Origin: Micavibrio sp.
GTDB taxonomy: Bacteria > Pseudomonadota > Alphaproteobacteria > Micavibrionales > Micavibrionaceae
NCBI GenBank assembly: GCA_026989265.1
Contig: JALSJP010000016.1
Location: 62,001 to 126,000 of the forward strand
DNA: 64,000 bases
Direction of reading: 5' to 3'
Position 1 is the first letter of the stretch; the number at the start of each line of letters is the position of its first letter. Positions 38,260 through 47,833 of the stretch are shown piece by piece. The position numbers and the translations under genes were made by a program. Under the pieces are notes generated by a model. The model saw only the letters and a program-made list of their open reading frames with translations, was not told the DNA's origin and did not search any database.

Positions 38260-40662
38260 CTAATTCCTAAGTGGTTTACCAGTGGTTAGCATATGTTCAA
38301 TGCGGTCAAGAGTGCCATCATTATGCAGCAATTTCATAAACTCGGTTAGCTCAAGCTTTAGCATGTCATCCTCGCTTAGAGTTTCGGTGTAATCCGCGCT
38401 CCCGCCTGATAAAACGGTTGAAAGATGGTCAGATACGACAACGTCATAGGGCGTTGCTTTGCCTGATTTTCTAAGGTCAGATACTGCCAAATCAAGAGCC
38501 GTTTTCGCTCCCGCCCCGCCAAGCCTTATATCGGTGACTTTATCAGGGGCTTTATAGCCATCAGCTAGCTCTAACGCGCGGCATTTAGCATCATAAAGCA
38601 GGCGATCCCTATTCATGGATATGCCGTCACTCTCGCGGAAATAACCGATATCTACCGCTTCGAATGCGCTTTTAGCCACGCTAGCCATGCCGATCACCTC
38701 AAAGGCTTTACGCACAGCGCCAACAGGGGTTGTATCAGGGCAAAGCCACAGGCTCTCTTTATCCACTTTTGCTAAATTAGCTTTAAAGGCTTTCTTTTCG
38801 CGCTCTTGAAAACGTAATATCATTTCCTTACAGCCACCCCAACCAGGGAGCAGCCCAACGCCGACCTCAACAAGCCCGCAATAAGTCTCACTATGAGCTT
38901 GCACCGCGTCACTTGCTAATAATATCTCACATCCTCCGCCAAGAGCCATGCCGCTAGGCGCGCTCACCATAGGAAATGGCGCAAATTTCAAATCCATAAA
39001 TACCTTTTGCCCGCGCGAGATAAAATTTTCCACCTGCGCCCACATGGCAATATTAATCATGAAAATAGCTAGCCCTAGATTAGCCCCCGCCGAGAAATGC
39101 GATCCTTCATTATAAATCACCAAAGCCTTATAATCATCAGAGCCAGATATAAGCTTATTAACTTCTTCTAGCATGTCAAAAATCTGCTCATCAAAAGTAT
39201 TCATTTTAGAGCAATGCTCAAAACACAGCACGCCGTCGCCAATATCCCAGACTTTCGCCGAAGCATTTTTCAAAACTGGCGCAGAAGTGAGCTTTATATC
39301 TCGTAGCAGCAACACGCCGTTTGCGCGCATGACATCATGATACTTGCCGTCACTTCCAAAATATTGCTGTTTTCCATCATTTATGCGATAGAACGTGCCG
39401 CCTCCTACTTGGTCAAGTATATCAGGCACGCCGATATCATCTTCCAATAACTTATCTGCAAACCATTTGGGATTTAGCGCGTCCATCATCTCGAAAGGAC
39501 CCATTTTCCAGTTATAGCCAAGTTTCATGGCTTCATCAATATCATGGATAGTATCTGCGACCTCGCCAACAAGTTCGGCAGCATAGAATAATGTTTGCTT
39601 TAAAACTTCCCAAGCATATTTCCCGCCCGCATCATCGGTAGTCACAACTGCTTTAAGCCCGCTTCGCCCCGCTTTAACGGAATCCATCGCCATAGCTGCT
39701 TTCTTTATTGATTTGATATAATGCGCATTACTAAAATTATTAACATTAATATCAAGAGCCTGCTTCTCGCGCGCAGATTTTGGCGCATCGGGGTTAAGAC
39801 GATAAAACCCGCCCTTACCTTTACGCCCAGTATAGCCCTGTTCAATCATTTCATGGATGAATTTATGGTCTATAAATAGCTCGCGGTAAGCATCATCTTT
39901 AGGCAAATTACTAAGCAGGCTTTCCGATAATTTAGGCATTAAATCAATGCCTACAAGGTCAATCAGCCCGAATATTCCAGTTTTAGGAATGCCAACGGGC
40001 TTGCTCATAACAGCGTCGGCAATTTCAATAGAAACCCCTTGCTTAATAGCCTCATTCACCCCAGCAGTAAGCCAAAATACGCCCAAACGATTGGCAATAA
40101 ATCCAGCCGTATCATTACAAGTAACAACGCCCTTTCCCAAACGCTCATCACAAAATTTGCGCACTGTATCTATGGCATCTTGGCGCGTATCCTTACTTGT
40201 CACAAGCTCAAGCAAACGCATATAGCGCGGCGGATTAAAGAAATGGGTAATCATGAAATCTTGCTTAAACTCTTTGCTTTGCCCTTCTGCAAGTTTATGC
40301 AGCGGAATAGTAGAAGTATTAGAGCTTATGATAGAGGTTTTTTTACGATGTTTTTGTAAAGTCTCATAAATTTTATGCTTGATCTCTAAATTCTCGATCA
40401 CAACTTCGATAATCCAGTCCACATCTGATAATTTATCAAGATCATCCTCTAAATTACCGCAAGTAATAAGCTTGGCATTGCTTTTGCGCATAAATGCAGC
40501 AGGTTCGGTTTTAAGCATTTTAGCAACCGCATCACTTGCCAAGCATTTACCCTCAAGCTTGATATCTAATAACACAACAGGCAAACCAGCATTCGCCACC
40601 TGCGCGGCAATCCCGCTACCCATTACTCCCGCGCCAATAACAGCAACTTTTTCAATTTTCAT
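38260..40662 (-). CDS. fadN: Bifunctional 3-hydroxyacyl-CoA dehydrogenase / enoyl-CoA hydratase (FadN-like)
   Basis: Catalyses the middle two steps of beta-oxidation. The 800 residues begin with the NAD fold VAVIGAGVMGSGIAAQVANAG, then the dehydrogenase C-domains (FFNPPRYMRLLELVTS with catalytic His/Glu region). The hydratase domain comes last: NEGSHFSAGANLGL, GMALGGGCEILLASD and VEVGVGLLPGWGG with the two Glu. This dehydrogenase-first order is that of B. subtilis FadN (789 residues), not E. coli FadB. Neighbours fadA and fadE make the same set as the Bacillus fadNAE operon. Confidence 0.9.
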   Translation of the reverse strand: MKIEKVAVIGAGVMGSGIAAQVANAGLPVVLLDIKLEGKCLASDAVAKMLKTEPAAFMRKSNAKLITCGNLEDDLDKLSDVDWIIEVVIENLEIKHKIYETLQKHRKKTSIISSNTSTIPLHKLAEGQSKEFKQDFMITHFFNPPRYMRLLELVTSKDTRQDAIDTVRKFCDERLGKGVVTCNDTAGFIANRLGVFWLTAGVNEAIKQGVSIEIADAVMSKPVGIPKTGIFGLIDLVGIDLMPKLSESLLSNLPKDDAYRELFIDHKFIHEMIEQGYTGRKGKGGFYRLNPDAPKSAREKQALDINVNNFSNAHYIKSIKKAAMAMDSVKAGRSGLKAVVTTDDAGGKYAWEVLKQTLFYAAELVGEVADTIHDIDEAMKLGYNWKMGPFEMMDALNPKWFADKLLEDDIGVPDILDQVGGGTFYRINDGKQQYFGSDGKYHDVMRANGVLLLRDIKLTSAPVLKNASAKVWDIGDGVLCFEHCSKMNTFDEQIFDMLEEVNKLISGSDDYKALVIYNEGSHFSAGANLGLAIFMINIAMWAQVENFISRGQKVFMDLKFAPFPMVSAPSGMALGGGCEILLASDAVQAHSETYCGLVEVGVGLLPGWGGCKEMILRFQEREKKAFKANLAKVDKESLWLCPDTTPVGAVRKAFEVIGMASVAKSAFEAVDIGYFRESDGISMNRDRLLYDAKCRALELADGYKAPDKVTDIRLGGAGAKTALDLAVSDLRKSGKATPYDVVVSDHLSTVLSGGSADYTETLSEDDMLKLELTEFMKLLHNDGTLDRIEHMLTTGKPLRN

Positions 40663-40682
40663 TTACATACTCCAACTTTTTT

Positions 40683-40711
40683 AAACCACAGCGTACACAC
40701 AGGCGCGCTCA
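40683..40711. repeat. Left boundary repeat of the GxxExxY gene
   Basis: AAACCACAGCGTACACACAG then GCGCGCTCA. The reverse complement of the repeat at 41102-41138 starts AAACACAGCGAACACAGACG and ends CGCGCTCA, so the two are inverted copies with a small internal gap. Confidence 0.6.
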
Positions 40712-41146
40712 TAGCACAAATCTATTAATTCCATCTTTGACTAACTTTTCATTAAAATTTATTAAATACCCCAAACGTGATTTATTAATTTTCATATATG
40801 TTAAAAGCTGCGCTCTATGCACTGGCAGTAATTTTGCGCATGCCTTTAATTCTAAAATAATTTCACCTTCAACAAGTAAATCTACTTTATACGCATTTGA
40901 TACTATTAAATTTTCAAACTTAAGCGGCAGAATTTTTTGACGCTCGACTTTTAGGGATTTATTTTTAGTGAGATCATAATATAAACATTCTTCATATGCA
41001 CTTTCCAAAAGCCCTGGGCCAAAATTTCTATGAATTTTAAAGACAGAATCGCGAATTTCCTCCGAAATTTTATTTAATGGATGTTGCGGATCATCAAGCA
41101 CTGAGCGCGCTGTGATTTCGTCTGTGTTCGCTGTGTTTAGACTCAT
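40709..41146 (-). CDS. GxxExxY family protein
   Basis: A 145-residue PDDEXK-like protein of the GxxExxY family: NFGPGLLESAYEECLYYDL is the name-giving motif (GPGLLESAY). VDLLVEGEIILELKACAKLLPVHRAQLLTYMK carries the D...E-x-K nuclease-fold signature. Function is unknown. The ATG at 41146 overlaps the fadA stop (TGATG), so translation is coupled. The first codons (NTANTDE) are encoded by the boundary repeat. It sits in the middle of a beta-oxidation operon where it has no obvious role, so it is probably a mobile cassette. Confidence 0.9.
   Translation of the reverse strand: MSLNTANTDEITARSVLDDPQHPLNKISEEIRDSVFKIHRNFGPGLLESAYEECLYYDLTKNKSLKVERQKILPLKFENLIVSNAYKVDLLVEGEIILELKACAKLLPVHRAQLLTYMKINKSRLGYLINFNEKLVKDGINRFVL
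41102..41138. repeat. Right boundary repeat of the GxxExxY gene
   Basis: Inverted relative to 40683-40711. It starts 8 bases inside the gene's start and encodes the first residues of the protein. Confidence 0.6.
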
Positions 41147-42273
41147 CAAATAGCCTCCAGCACAGTAGCAACGCCTTGCCCGCCGCCGATGCACATGGTT
41201 GCAAGTGCGTATTTCTTACCCTCACGCTTAAGCAATGATGCCGCCTTACCAGTAATGCGCGCGCCAGAAGTGCCAAGTGGATGACCAAGGGCGATTGCTC
41301 CGCCGTCAAGATTAACCTTATTTATATCAATGCCAAGCTCTTTAATAACCGATAGACCTTGCGCGGCAAATGCCTCGTTCAGCTCAATAATATCAATATC
41401 TGCTAGCGTAAGCCCCGCTCTCTCTAAGGCTTTTTGAGTTGCAGGGACAGGGCCAATGCCCATGATCTCCGCAGCGCAACCAGCGGTGGCTATGCTCTTG
41501 ATCCGCGCTAGCTTTTCCAAGCCGTGCTTATCCGCATATTCTTCCGAGCATACTAATACAGCAGCAGAGCCATCGGTTAGCGGAGAAGAAGTCGCCGCCG
41601 TTACGCTGCCATCACTTAAAAAGGCTGGCTTTAATGTTGCAAGCTTTTCCGCCGAGCTATCTCCGCGAATAGTGCCGTCAGTTTTAACCTCGCCGATAGG
41701 AACTATTTCATCATCAAACTTGCCCGATTTTGCCGCCGCCGCCGCTTTATGGTGAGAGCCTACTGCAAATTCATCTTGATCCGCTCGTTCAATATCATAT
41801 TTTGCAGCCAAGTTTTCCGCCGTCTCGCCCATGCCCATATAAGCAGCGGGATATTCGGCGTAGATAGCAGGGTTAGGCATAGGGTTAAACCCGCCCATCG
41901 GAATGCGGCTCATGCTCTCAACGCCCGCGCATATAAATACCGCGCCCGCGTTCATTTGGATCATTCCTGCCGCTGTATGTATGGCAGTCATAGAAGAGCC
42001 GCAAAAACGGTTAATAGTTGCGCCTGCTACGCTGCTTGGCAGCCCAGCATGACCAGCTACAAGTCGCGCAATGTTAAATCCCTGTTCGCCTTCCGGAAAA
42101 GCGCAGCCCATAAGTAAATCCTCGATATCACCCGCATTAACTCCAGTGCTTTGGATCAAATTTTTTATCACTATTGCAGCCATATCATCAGGGCGAATCC
42201 TCGCCAATTCTCCCTTATTAGCGAAATGCATGGGAGAGCGTTTAAATCCACAAATAACTACTGATTTTTGCAT
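41146..42273 (-). CDS. fadA: Acetyl-CoA acyltransferase (3-ketoacyl-CoA thiolase)
   Basis: Thiolase that cleaves 3-ketoacyl-CoA in beta-oxidation. The 375 residues have the acylated Cys in NRFCGSSMTAIHTAA, NEAFAAQGL, GGAIALGHPLGTSGARI with the catalytic His, and ATMCIGGGQGVA with the second Cys. First gene of the operon fadA, GxxExxY, fadN, acyl-CoA dehydrogenase on the minus strand. Confidence 0.95.
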   Translation of the reverse strand: MQKSVVICGFKRSPMHFANKGELARIRPDDMAAIVIKNLIQSTGVNAGDIEDLLMGCAFPEGEQGFNIARLVAGHAGLPSSVAGATINRFCGSSMTAIHTAAGMIQMNAGAVFICAGVESMSRIPMGGFNPMPNPAIYAEYPAAYMGMGETAENLAAKYDIERADQDEFAVGSHHKAAAAAKSGKFDDEIVPIGEVKTDGTIRGDSSAEKLATLKPAFLSDGSVTAATSSPLTDGSAAVLVCSEEYADKHGLEKLARIKSIATAGCAAEIMGIGPVPATQKALERAGLTLADIDIIELNEAFAAQGLSVIKELGIDINKVNLDGGAIALGHPLGTSGARITGKAASLLKREGKKYALATMCIGGGQGVATVLEAI

Positions 42274-42448
42274 AATAAATACTTTCTTAATGATGCTTAA
42301 ATGATAAATTTTTACAAAGCTATACTACAACGATAAGCATCTTTGGTCTATACTCTTTCAATGCAGAGTGATTATAATTGACATGCACTTAAAAATAATG
42401 CAATTGAGACTAAAGAATAATAATTACCTTAATTTAGGAGAATATATA

Positions 42449-42850
42449 GTGAGCACTAATACAGCAATAAACCCTATGGGACTTAAAAGAATTTGCACAA
42501 GCTGCGGCGGACGTTTTTACGATTTGAACAAACGCCCAATTAGCTGCCCTGAATGTGATACTGAATTTACAGGCGAGGTTAAGGCTAAAACCCGTCGCGG
42601 GCGCGTTGCTGCTGAGCCAGAAAAAGAAATTATCAAAGAAGTTGAGCATAAAAAAGATGAGGGCGAAATTATTGAAGAAGATTCTGAAGTAGAAGTAGTT
42701 AGCCTTGATGATGCGGAGGCATCTACAAAGGAAGAAGACGATGATGATACAGTTCTTGGTGAGGATACATTAGACGATATCCCTGATTTGGCGGCTTCTG
42801 ATGCGGATGAAACGGGCGATGAAGATATACTTCTTGATGATGAAGCGTAA
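42449..42850 (+). CDS. TIGR02300-type zinc-ribbon protein
   Basis: A 133-residue alphaproteobacterial protein: RICTSCGGRFYDLNKRPISC followed by PECDTEF gives a CxxC...CxxC zinc ribbon, and the rest is acidic and probably disordered (DDDDTVLGEDTLDDIPDL). This matches the conserved family TIGR02300; its role is unknown. I start at GTG 42449, which has TTAGGAG 8 bases upstream, not at the ATG 27 codons earlier. It ends directly at the TTG start of prmA. Confidence 0.82.
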   Translation: MSTNTAINPMGLKRICTSCGGRFYDLNKRPISCPECDTEFTGEVKAKTRRGRVAAEPEKEIIKEVEHKKDEGEIIEEDSEVEVVSLDDAEASTKEEDDDDTVLGEDTLDDIPDLAASDADETGDEDILLDDEA

Positions 42851-43750
42851 TTGGCTTTGTATACAGTTCGGTTTAATATCCAAAAAGATTTGCCTGATGA
42901 TATAGTTTTTTGCCTATCAGAAGCATTTGTTGATATTGCATTATCTAGCTCTATAGCGCGTATAGATAGGGGATGCGCATTAGAGTGGCTTATGAATGAT
43001 AAGCCTGATATTAATGAAATTACCTCTAGGCTATCTTTGCAAGCCGCGGCTTATGATATTAAAGATATTGATATTACGGCGCAAAACATAGAAATCATTG
43101 AAACGCCTGATATCAATTGGCTTGAAAAGACATATCAAGAATTCAAGCCTTTTTCTATCGGTTCATTTTTCATACATGGATCAAAATATGAAGGAGAAGT
43201 GACAGAAGGGCAAATTGCTCTAAAAGTTGATGCGGCAACTGCATTTGGATCGGGTGAGCATGAAACAACTAATGGCTGCTTGCAAGCTATGCTTGACCTG
43301 AAAGGCAAGGGCGCTTGTCCATGGAATATTTTAGATATGGGCACTGGCTCAGGAATTTTAGCGATTGCCGCATGGAAGCTTTGGAAAAGCCCTGTTCTTG
43401 CCATTGATAATGATGCTGAAAGCGTGCGTGTTTGCTCGCGTCATGCAAATATGAACGGCGTTGCTTTGAGTAAAACTGCAATGACTTGTGAATGCGGAGA
43501 TGGGTTCAACGCTCCAGCAGTAGATAAATACAAGCCTTACGAGCTAATAGTCGCTAATATATTGGCGGGCGCAGTAATTGAAATGGCACCTGATTTGGTA
43601 AGCGTTCTTGATGATAATGGCTATGCCGTACTTTCTGGTATGTTGATCAAGCAATCAGATTTGGTTATCTCGGCTTATGAAGGCGCAGGACTGACATTCA
43701 AGAAGCGTTATGATATTGGTGAATGGTCAACCGTTGTCATGCAAAAGTAA
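42851..43750 (+). CDS. prmA: Ribosomal protein L11 methyltransferase
   Basis: Methylates lysines of ribosomal protein L11. The 299 residues include AATAFGSGEHETTNGCLQAM, LDMGTGSGILAIAAWKL (SAM motif I) and ELIVANILAGAVIEMAPDL (the NPP-like motif). The only usable start is TTG 42851, immediately after the TAA of the previous gene and in the same frame. Reinitiation or, with low frequency, read-through is likely to couple the two. Confidence 0.93.
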   Translation: MALYTVRFNIQKDLPDDIVFCLSEAFVDIALSSSIARIDRGCALEWLMNDKPDINEITSRLSLQAAAYDIKDIDITAQNIEIIETPDINWLEKTYQEFKPFSIGSFFIHGSKYEGEVTEGQIALKVDAATAFGSGEHETTNGCLQAMLDLKGKGACPWNILDMGTGSGILAIAAWKLWKSPVLAIDNDAESVRVCSRHANMNGVALSKTAMTCECGDGFNAPAVDKYKPYELIVANILAGAVIEMAPDLVSVLDDNGYAVLSGMLIKQSDLVISAYEGAGLTFKKRYDIGEWSTVVMQK

Positions 43751-43837
43751 ATTTAAAAAATCTTGCCTACAATGACCCCATATGAAAAATTCAAATATGC
43801 CAATTCAGTGCATCCCCAATGCATAATGGGTATGATC

Positions 43838-44953
43838 CTAAACCCGCAGCGGCATAAGCACGTACAGCGCGGATGGATCGCTATTATCTTGGATAATTGT
43901 CGGGCTGTTTGAATCAGCAAATATTAAGCGGCAACCCTCGCCCTCTATCTGAGATGTGATATCAAGTAAATATTTAGCATTAAAACCAATCTCAACTTCA
44001 GAAGATCCATTAACCTCAAGCTCTTCCGTCGCACTTCCCGCATCGGGGGAGCTAGCAGATAACATCATTTGCTTACCATTAACAGTGATTTTCAGAGCGC
44101 GGGATTTACCATCAGAAATAGTCGAGACACGATCAATGGCGCGTGAGAATATTTTAGGGTCAAGCTCAACAACCTTGTCATTTCCTTGTGGTATCACGCG
44201 TTGATAATCAGGGAATGTCCCGTCAATCAATTTGGATGTAAGGATAATATGATCAAATTCAAAACGGATTTTATGATCTGATAGGGAGATTTTTATAAGA
44301 TCCGCCGCATCTTCTATTAATTTGCGAATTTCACCAACGGCTTTGCGCGGAATAATAACGCCCGCCATACCGGAAGCACCCTCGGGAAGTGGCATTTCAA
44401 AACGCGCCAATCTATGACCATCAGTAGATACAGCGCGCAAGACTTTAACGCCATCATTATCTGCTTCATGTACGTATATACCATTAAGATAGTAACGCGT
44501 TTCCTCAGTGCTCATCGCGAATTTAGTGCGATCAATTAACGCACGCAAATCAGCCGCTGGCACTGAAAACTCACTAGGCAAATCTCCCGCAGATATCTCG
44601 GGGAAATCTTCGGTGGGCAGGCAGCTTAATTTGAATTTTGAGCGACCAGCGCACACCGTAATTTGAGAACCTTCCGCATTAAGTTCTATTTCAACTTCTG
44701 AACCATCAGGGAATTTGCGTACAATTTCATGGAATGTATGCGCAGGAGCAGTGGTAGAGCCATCAGCACTAACATTAGCGGCAACAGATTCGTTTATCTC
44801 TAAATCCATGTCAGTGGAAGCCAAGGATAAAACGCCATTCTCCGCTTTCATAAGGACATTAGAAAGAATGGGAACCGTGTTGCGACGCTCCACAACAGAT
44901 TGCATGTGATTTAATGATCTTAAAAGGTCAGAACGATCAATACTCAACTTCAT
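43838..44953 (-). CDS. dnaN: DNA polymerase III beta subunit (sliding clamp)
   Basis: Ring clamp that holds the replicative polymerase on DNA. From MKLSIDRSDLLRSLNHMQSV the protein has 371 residues, the usual length, with VVERRNTVPILSNVLM, STDMDLEI and the C-terminal YVLMPLRV. A 16-codon upstream extension is rejected on family length; the ATG at 44968 is an alternative. There is no dnaA or recF neighbour; dapD lies upstream on the same strand. Confidence 0.97.
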   Translation of the reverse strand: MKLSIDRSDLLRSLNHMQSVVERRNTVPILSNVLMKAENGVLSLASTDMDLEINESVAANVSADGSTTAPAHTFHEIVRKFPDGSEVEIELNAEGSQITVCAGRSKFKLSCLPTEDFPEISAGDLPSEFSVPAADLRALIDRTKFAMSTEETRYYLNGIYVHEADNDGVKVLRAVSTDGHRLARFEMPLPEGASGMAGVIIPRKAVGEIRKLIEDAADLIKISLSDHKIRFEFDHIILTSKLIDGTFPDYQRVIPQGNDKVVELDPKIFSRAIDRVSTISDGKSRALKITVNGKQMMLSASSPDAGSATEELEVNGSSEVEIGFNAKYLLDITSQIEGEGCRLIFADSNSPTIIQDNSDPSALYVLMPLRV

Positions 44954-45065
44954 AGCAAATTTATCCATTTCTATATTACATCTAAAATCGAAGTTTAGCA
45001 TAGGGGTTGGCGCGGTAAAAGCCCTAAAATGCCACTATTGCTAAATTAAAGCACTTGTGAAAAAT

Positions 45066-45917
45066 CTAATCTCGCAATAACTCATTAACGCCTGTTTTGC
45101 TGCGGGTTTTTGCATCAACGCGTTTGACTATTACCGCGCAAGCAAGGCTTGGTGCTGGGCTTCCATCGGGTAAATTCTTAGCTGACGGCATAGTACCTGG
45201 TATTACTACCGAATATGCTGGCACGCGACCATAGAAAACCTCACCCGTGCTACGGTCAATAATTTTTGTAGATGCGCTAATAAATACGCCCATAGAAATT
45301 ACAGCGCCCGTTTCAACGATTACTCCTTCTGCAACCTCTGAGCGCGCGCCGATAAATACGTTATCCTCAATAATAACAGGCTCGGCTTGCAAGGGTTCTA
45401 ACACTCCGCCAATGCCAACACCGCCAGATATATGGCAGTTAGCGCCAATTTGAGCGCATGACCCAACAGTTGACCAAGTGTCAATCATCGTCCCCTCTCC
45501 GACATATGCACCAACATTAAGGAAGCACGGCATAAGCACCGCATTTGGCGCAACATAAGCAGAGTGGCGAACAATTGAATCGGGAACAGCTCTAAAAGCA
45601 GCAGCTTTGAACTTGGCTTCGTCCCAGCCTTTGAATTTACTATCAACTTTGTCATACCAGTTAGAGCCGCCATTACCGCCAGAAATAATTTTATTTGCGT
45701 TCAAGCGGAATGACAAAAGCACAGCTTTTTTAAGCCATTGATGCACAACCCATCCATTATCAGATGGGCTAGCAACGCGCAGGTCGCCACTATCAAGCAA
45801 CGCAAGCGCTTGGGTAATAGCATCGCGCACCTCGCCTTTAGTATCAGTGCTTATCGAATCTTTATTATCCCAAGCTTTATCAATAATTGCTTGTAAGTCT
45901 TCGTTATTTGCCGTCAT
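45066..45917 (-). CDS. dapD: Tetrahydrodipicolinate N-succinyltransferase
   Basis: Succinylase step of the lysine/diaminopimelate pathway. The 283 residues contain the left-handed beta-helix hexapeptides: [58 protein letters not shown], and VIPGTMPS near the end. Length is normal. It is divergent from the FemAB-like gene and upstream of dnaN. It supplies DAP for peptidoglycan. Confidence 0.97.
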   Translation of the reverse strand: MTANNEDLQAIIDKAWDNKDSISTDTKGEVRDAITQALALLDSGDLRVASPSDNGWVVHQWLKKAVLLSFRLNANKIISGGNGGSNWYDKVDSKFKGWDEAKFKAAAFRAVPDSIVRHSAYVAPNAVLMPCFLNVGAYVGEGTMIDTWSTVGSCAQIGANCHISGGVGIGGVLEPLQAEPVIIEDNVFIGARSEVAEGVIVETGAVISMGVFISASTKIIDRSTGEVFYGRVPAYSVVIPGTMPSAKNLPDGSPAPSLACAVIVKRVDAKTRSKTGVNELLRD

Positions 45918-45965
45918 GTTATTTGCCTCTTGCGCTTATATAAATTTATGTGACTATATAATTCT

Positions 45966-46940
45966 ATGGTAGAAAAACAAGCAGAAATGCACTCTATATG
46001 TGAGATTAAGTGGAACGCCCTTTCATTATGTGAGTGGGAGGCAGCGCAGCGCACTATAAAACAATCAAATTTACTGCAATCATATGTCTATGCTAATGTT
46101 ATGGCGCACCTTAATAATCAGCGCGTGCGCCGCGGTCTTATTATAATTAATGGCAAGGCAGCGGGCTTGGTTCAAATATTAGAGGCTGGAATTTTTAACA
46201 ATGCTATACATGGAATCATAATTGACCGCGCCCCTATTTGGTTTGATGAATATGGTAGTTTGAGTGATTTTGAAGCATTATTGCAGGTCTTCACCAAAGA
46301 ATTTCCAAAACGATTTGGCAGGCGCATTCGTTTTCTCCCTGAAATAGAGAATACACCACAAGCAAAGGCGTTGTTGAGCAAGTATGGCTATAAATGTGTG
46401 TCAAAACATGGATATCAGACAATTTACCTTGATTTGCGCCCTGATTTAGAGGTTTTACGCAAAAATTTGAACAAAAAATGGCGCAATATGCTTGTTAAGT
46501 CGGAAAAGCAAGGTTTGAATGTTGTTTTTAGCGATAGGGGAGAGCATTTTGCTTGGCTTTTAAACCATTATTCTGCTGATAAAGCAATTAAGAAATATGA
46601 TGGAGCGTCGCCCAAGGTAATTACGGAGCTAGCAAAAGAATTCTTACGTGGGAAAAATATGCTAATTGGCACTGCACTCTTTGATAATAAGCCAATAGCC
46701 GCTATATTACTGTTTAATCATGGATCAAGCGCAACTTATCAAATTGGATATACATCTGATATTGGGCGTGATAAATCTGCGCATCATCTTTTGTTATGGC
46801 GAGCGATGGCGGAGCTAAAGAAAAGAAATATAAGTAATTTTGATTTAGGTGGAATTAATGAGAAGCACGCAAAAGGCATTAAAACTTTTAAACAAGGCAT
46901 GGGAGGGCAAGCTGTTGAAACGCTCGGTCTTTATAATTAG
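45966..46940 (+). CDS. FemAB-like GNAT-fold acyltransferase
   Basis: A 324-residue protein of the FemAB/lipid II:glycine-transferase superfamily, with two GNAT-like halves. Visible are IKQSNLLQSYVYANV, LDLRPDLEVLRKNLNKKWRNMLVKSEKQGL, GTALFDNKPIAAILLFNHGSSATYQIGY and HHLLLWRAMAELKKRNISNFDLGGIN, a typical late motif. In Gram-negative bacteria the substrate is uncertain (peptidoglycan, lipid or protein). The gene overlaps the next by 26 bases. Confidence 0.85.
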   Translation: MVEKQAEMHSICEIKWNALSLCEWEAAQRTIKQSNLLQSYVYANVMAHLNNQRVRRGLIIINGKAAGLVQILEAGIFNNAIHGIIIDRAPIWFDEYGSLSDFEALLQVFTKEFPKRFGRRIRFLPEIENTPQAKALLSKYGYKCVSKHGYQTIYLDLRPDLEVLRKNLNKKWRNMLVKSEKQGLNVVFSDRGEHFAWLLNHYSADKAIKKYDGASPKVITELAKEFLRGKNMLIGTALFDNKPIAAILLFNHGSSATYQIGYTSDIGRDKSAHHLLLWRAMAELKKRNISNFDLGGINEKHAKGIKTFKQGMGGQAVETLGLYN

Positions 46941-47814
46941 TATATTATTTATATTTTTATCTTATAAGACGGCTTTGGCACAAGAAATTGCTATGTTGCA
47001 GCCACCTGCAAAGCCTGACATCAACACTCATTCCGCAGATATCAATTCATATGATTATCAAAAAATGGATTTTAGTGTCTATGCTGGTGGGTTTAATGCT
47101 GTAAAAGCTAATATGGTGCTTGATTACCTTAATGAAGGTCGCTATTCCATGATTTTTAATGCCGAAACTAAGGGCGTGCTTGGATCACTTGCACCATGGA
47201 AAGGCAAGTTTTTATCAAAAGGTTGGGTCGATAATGGCAAATTATATCCCGAGATACATGAATCCATATCCTTTTGGCGTGATGAAAAAGAGGTCAAATC
47301 CTATAATTATACAAAAAATGGCGGGTTTGAAAATATAGTTACTTTATATAAGCATAAAAAGCCAAGAACCTATATTCCTAACAATGATCTAACCAAAGGC
47401 ACTATTGATGCATTAAGTGCAACAATGATGGTGATGGAGCATGTAGCTGATGGTGGAAATTGCGAAGGTGAAACGGAGGTATTTGATGGTAAGCGCCGCT
47501 ATAAATTAGTATTTACTCATAAAGAATTTGTGACATTAAAAAAATCTAGATATAACGCATATGAAGGTTACGCCGCGAAATGCACGGTAGAAGTTAAGCC
47601 TGTATCAGGGGCTTGGCATAAAAAGCCACGCGGCTGGCTTTCGATACAAGAACAAGGGCGTAAGCGCGGCATGATGCCAACGGTTTGGTTCGCACAAGTG
47701 ACAAAAAATGCGGTTGCCGTGCCTGTGAAAGTGCGCGTTAAAACTGCATATGGGACAATGTTTATGCATATGACGCGCTATGAAAGTGGAAACACTATTT
47801 TAGCTACAAAATAA
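46915..47814 (+). CDS. DUF3108 family exported protein
   Basis: A 299-residue predicted periplasmic protein. I start at TTG 46915, which has a strong GGGAGG 8 bases upstream and gives a clean signal peptide (MKRSVFIISILFIFLSYKTALAQ). The ATG at 46849 would bury it. Body features are DFSVYAGGFNAVKANMVLDY, AETKGVLGSLAPWKGKFLSKG and YKLVFTHKEFV, in line with DUF3108. The gene overlaps the FemAB-like gene by 26 bases, and glmU follows 19 bases after its stop, so the three are probably one operon. Confidence 0.8.
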   Translation: MKRSVFIISILFIFLSYKTALAQEIAMLQPPAKPDINTHSADINSYDYQKMDFSVYAGGFNAVKANMVLDYLNEGRYSMIFNAETKGVLGSLAPWKGKFLSKGWVDNGKLYPEIHESISFWRDEKEVKSYNYTKNGGFENIVTLYKHKKPRTYIPNNDLTKGTIDALSATMMVMEHVADGGNCEGETEVFDGKRRYKLVFTHKEFVTLKKSRYNAYEGYAAKCTVEVKPVSGAWHKKPRGWLSIQEQGRKRGMMPTVWFAQVTKNAVAVPVKVRVKTAYGTMFMHMTRYESGNTILATK

Positions 47815-47833
47815 TAAAATGAAGATAAAGAAT

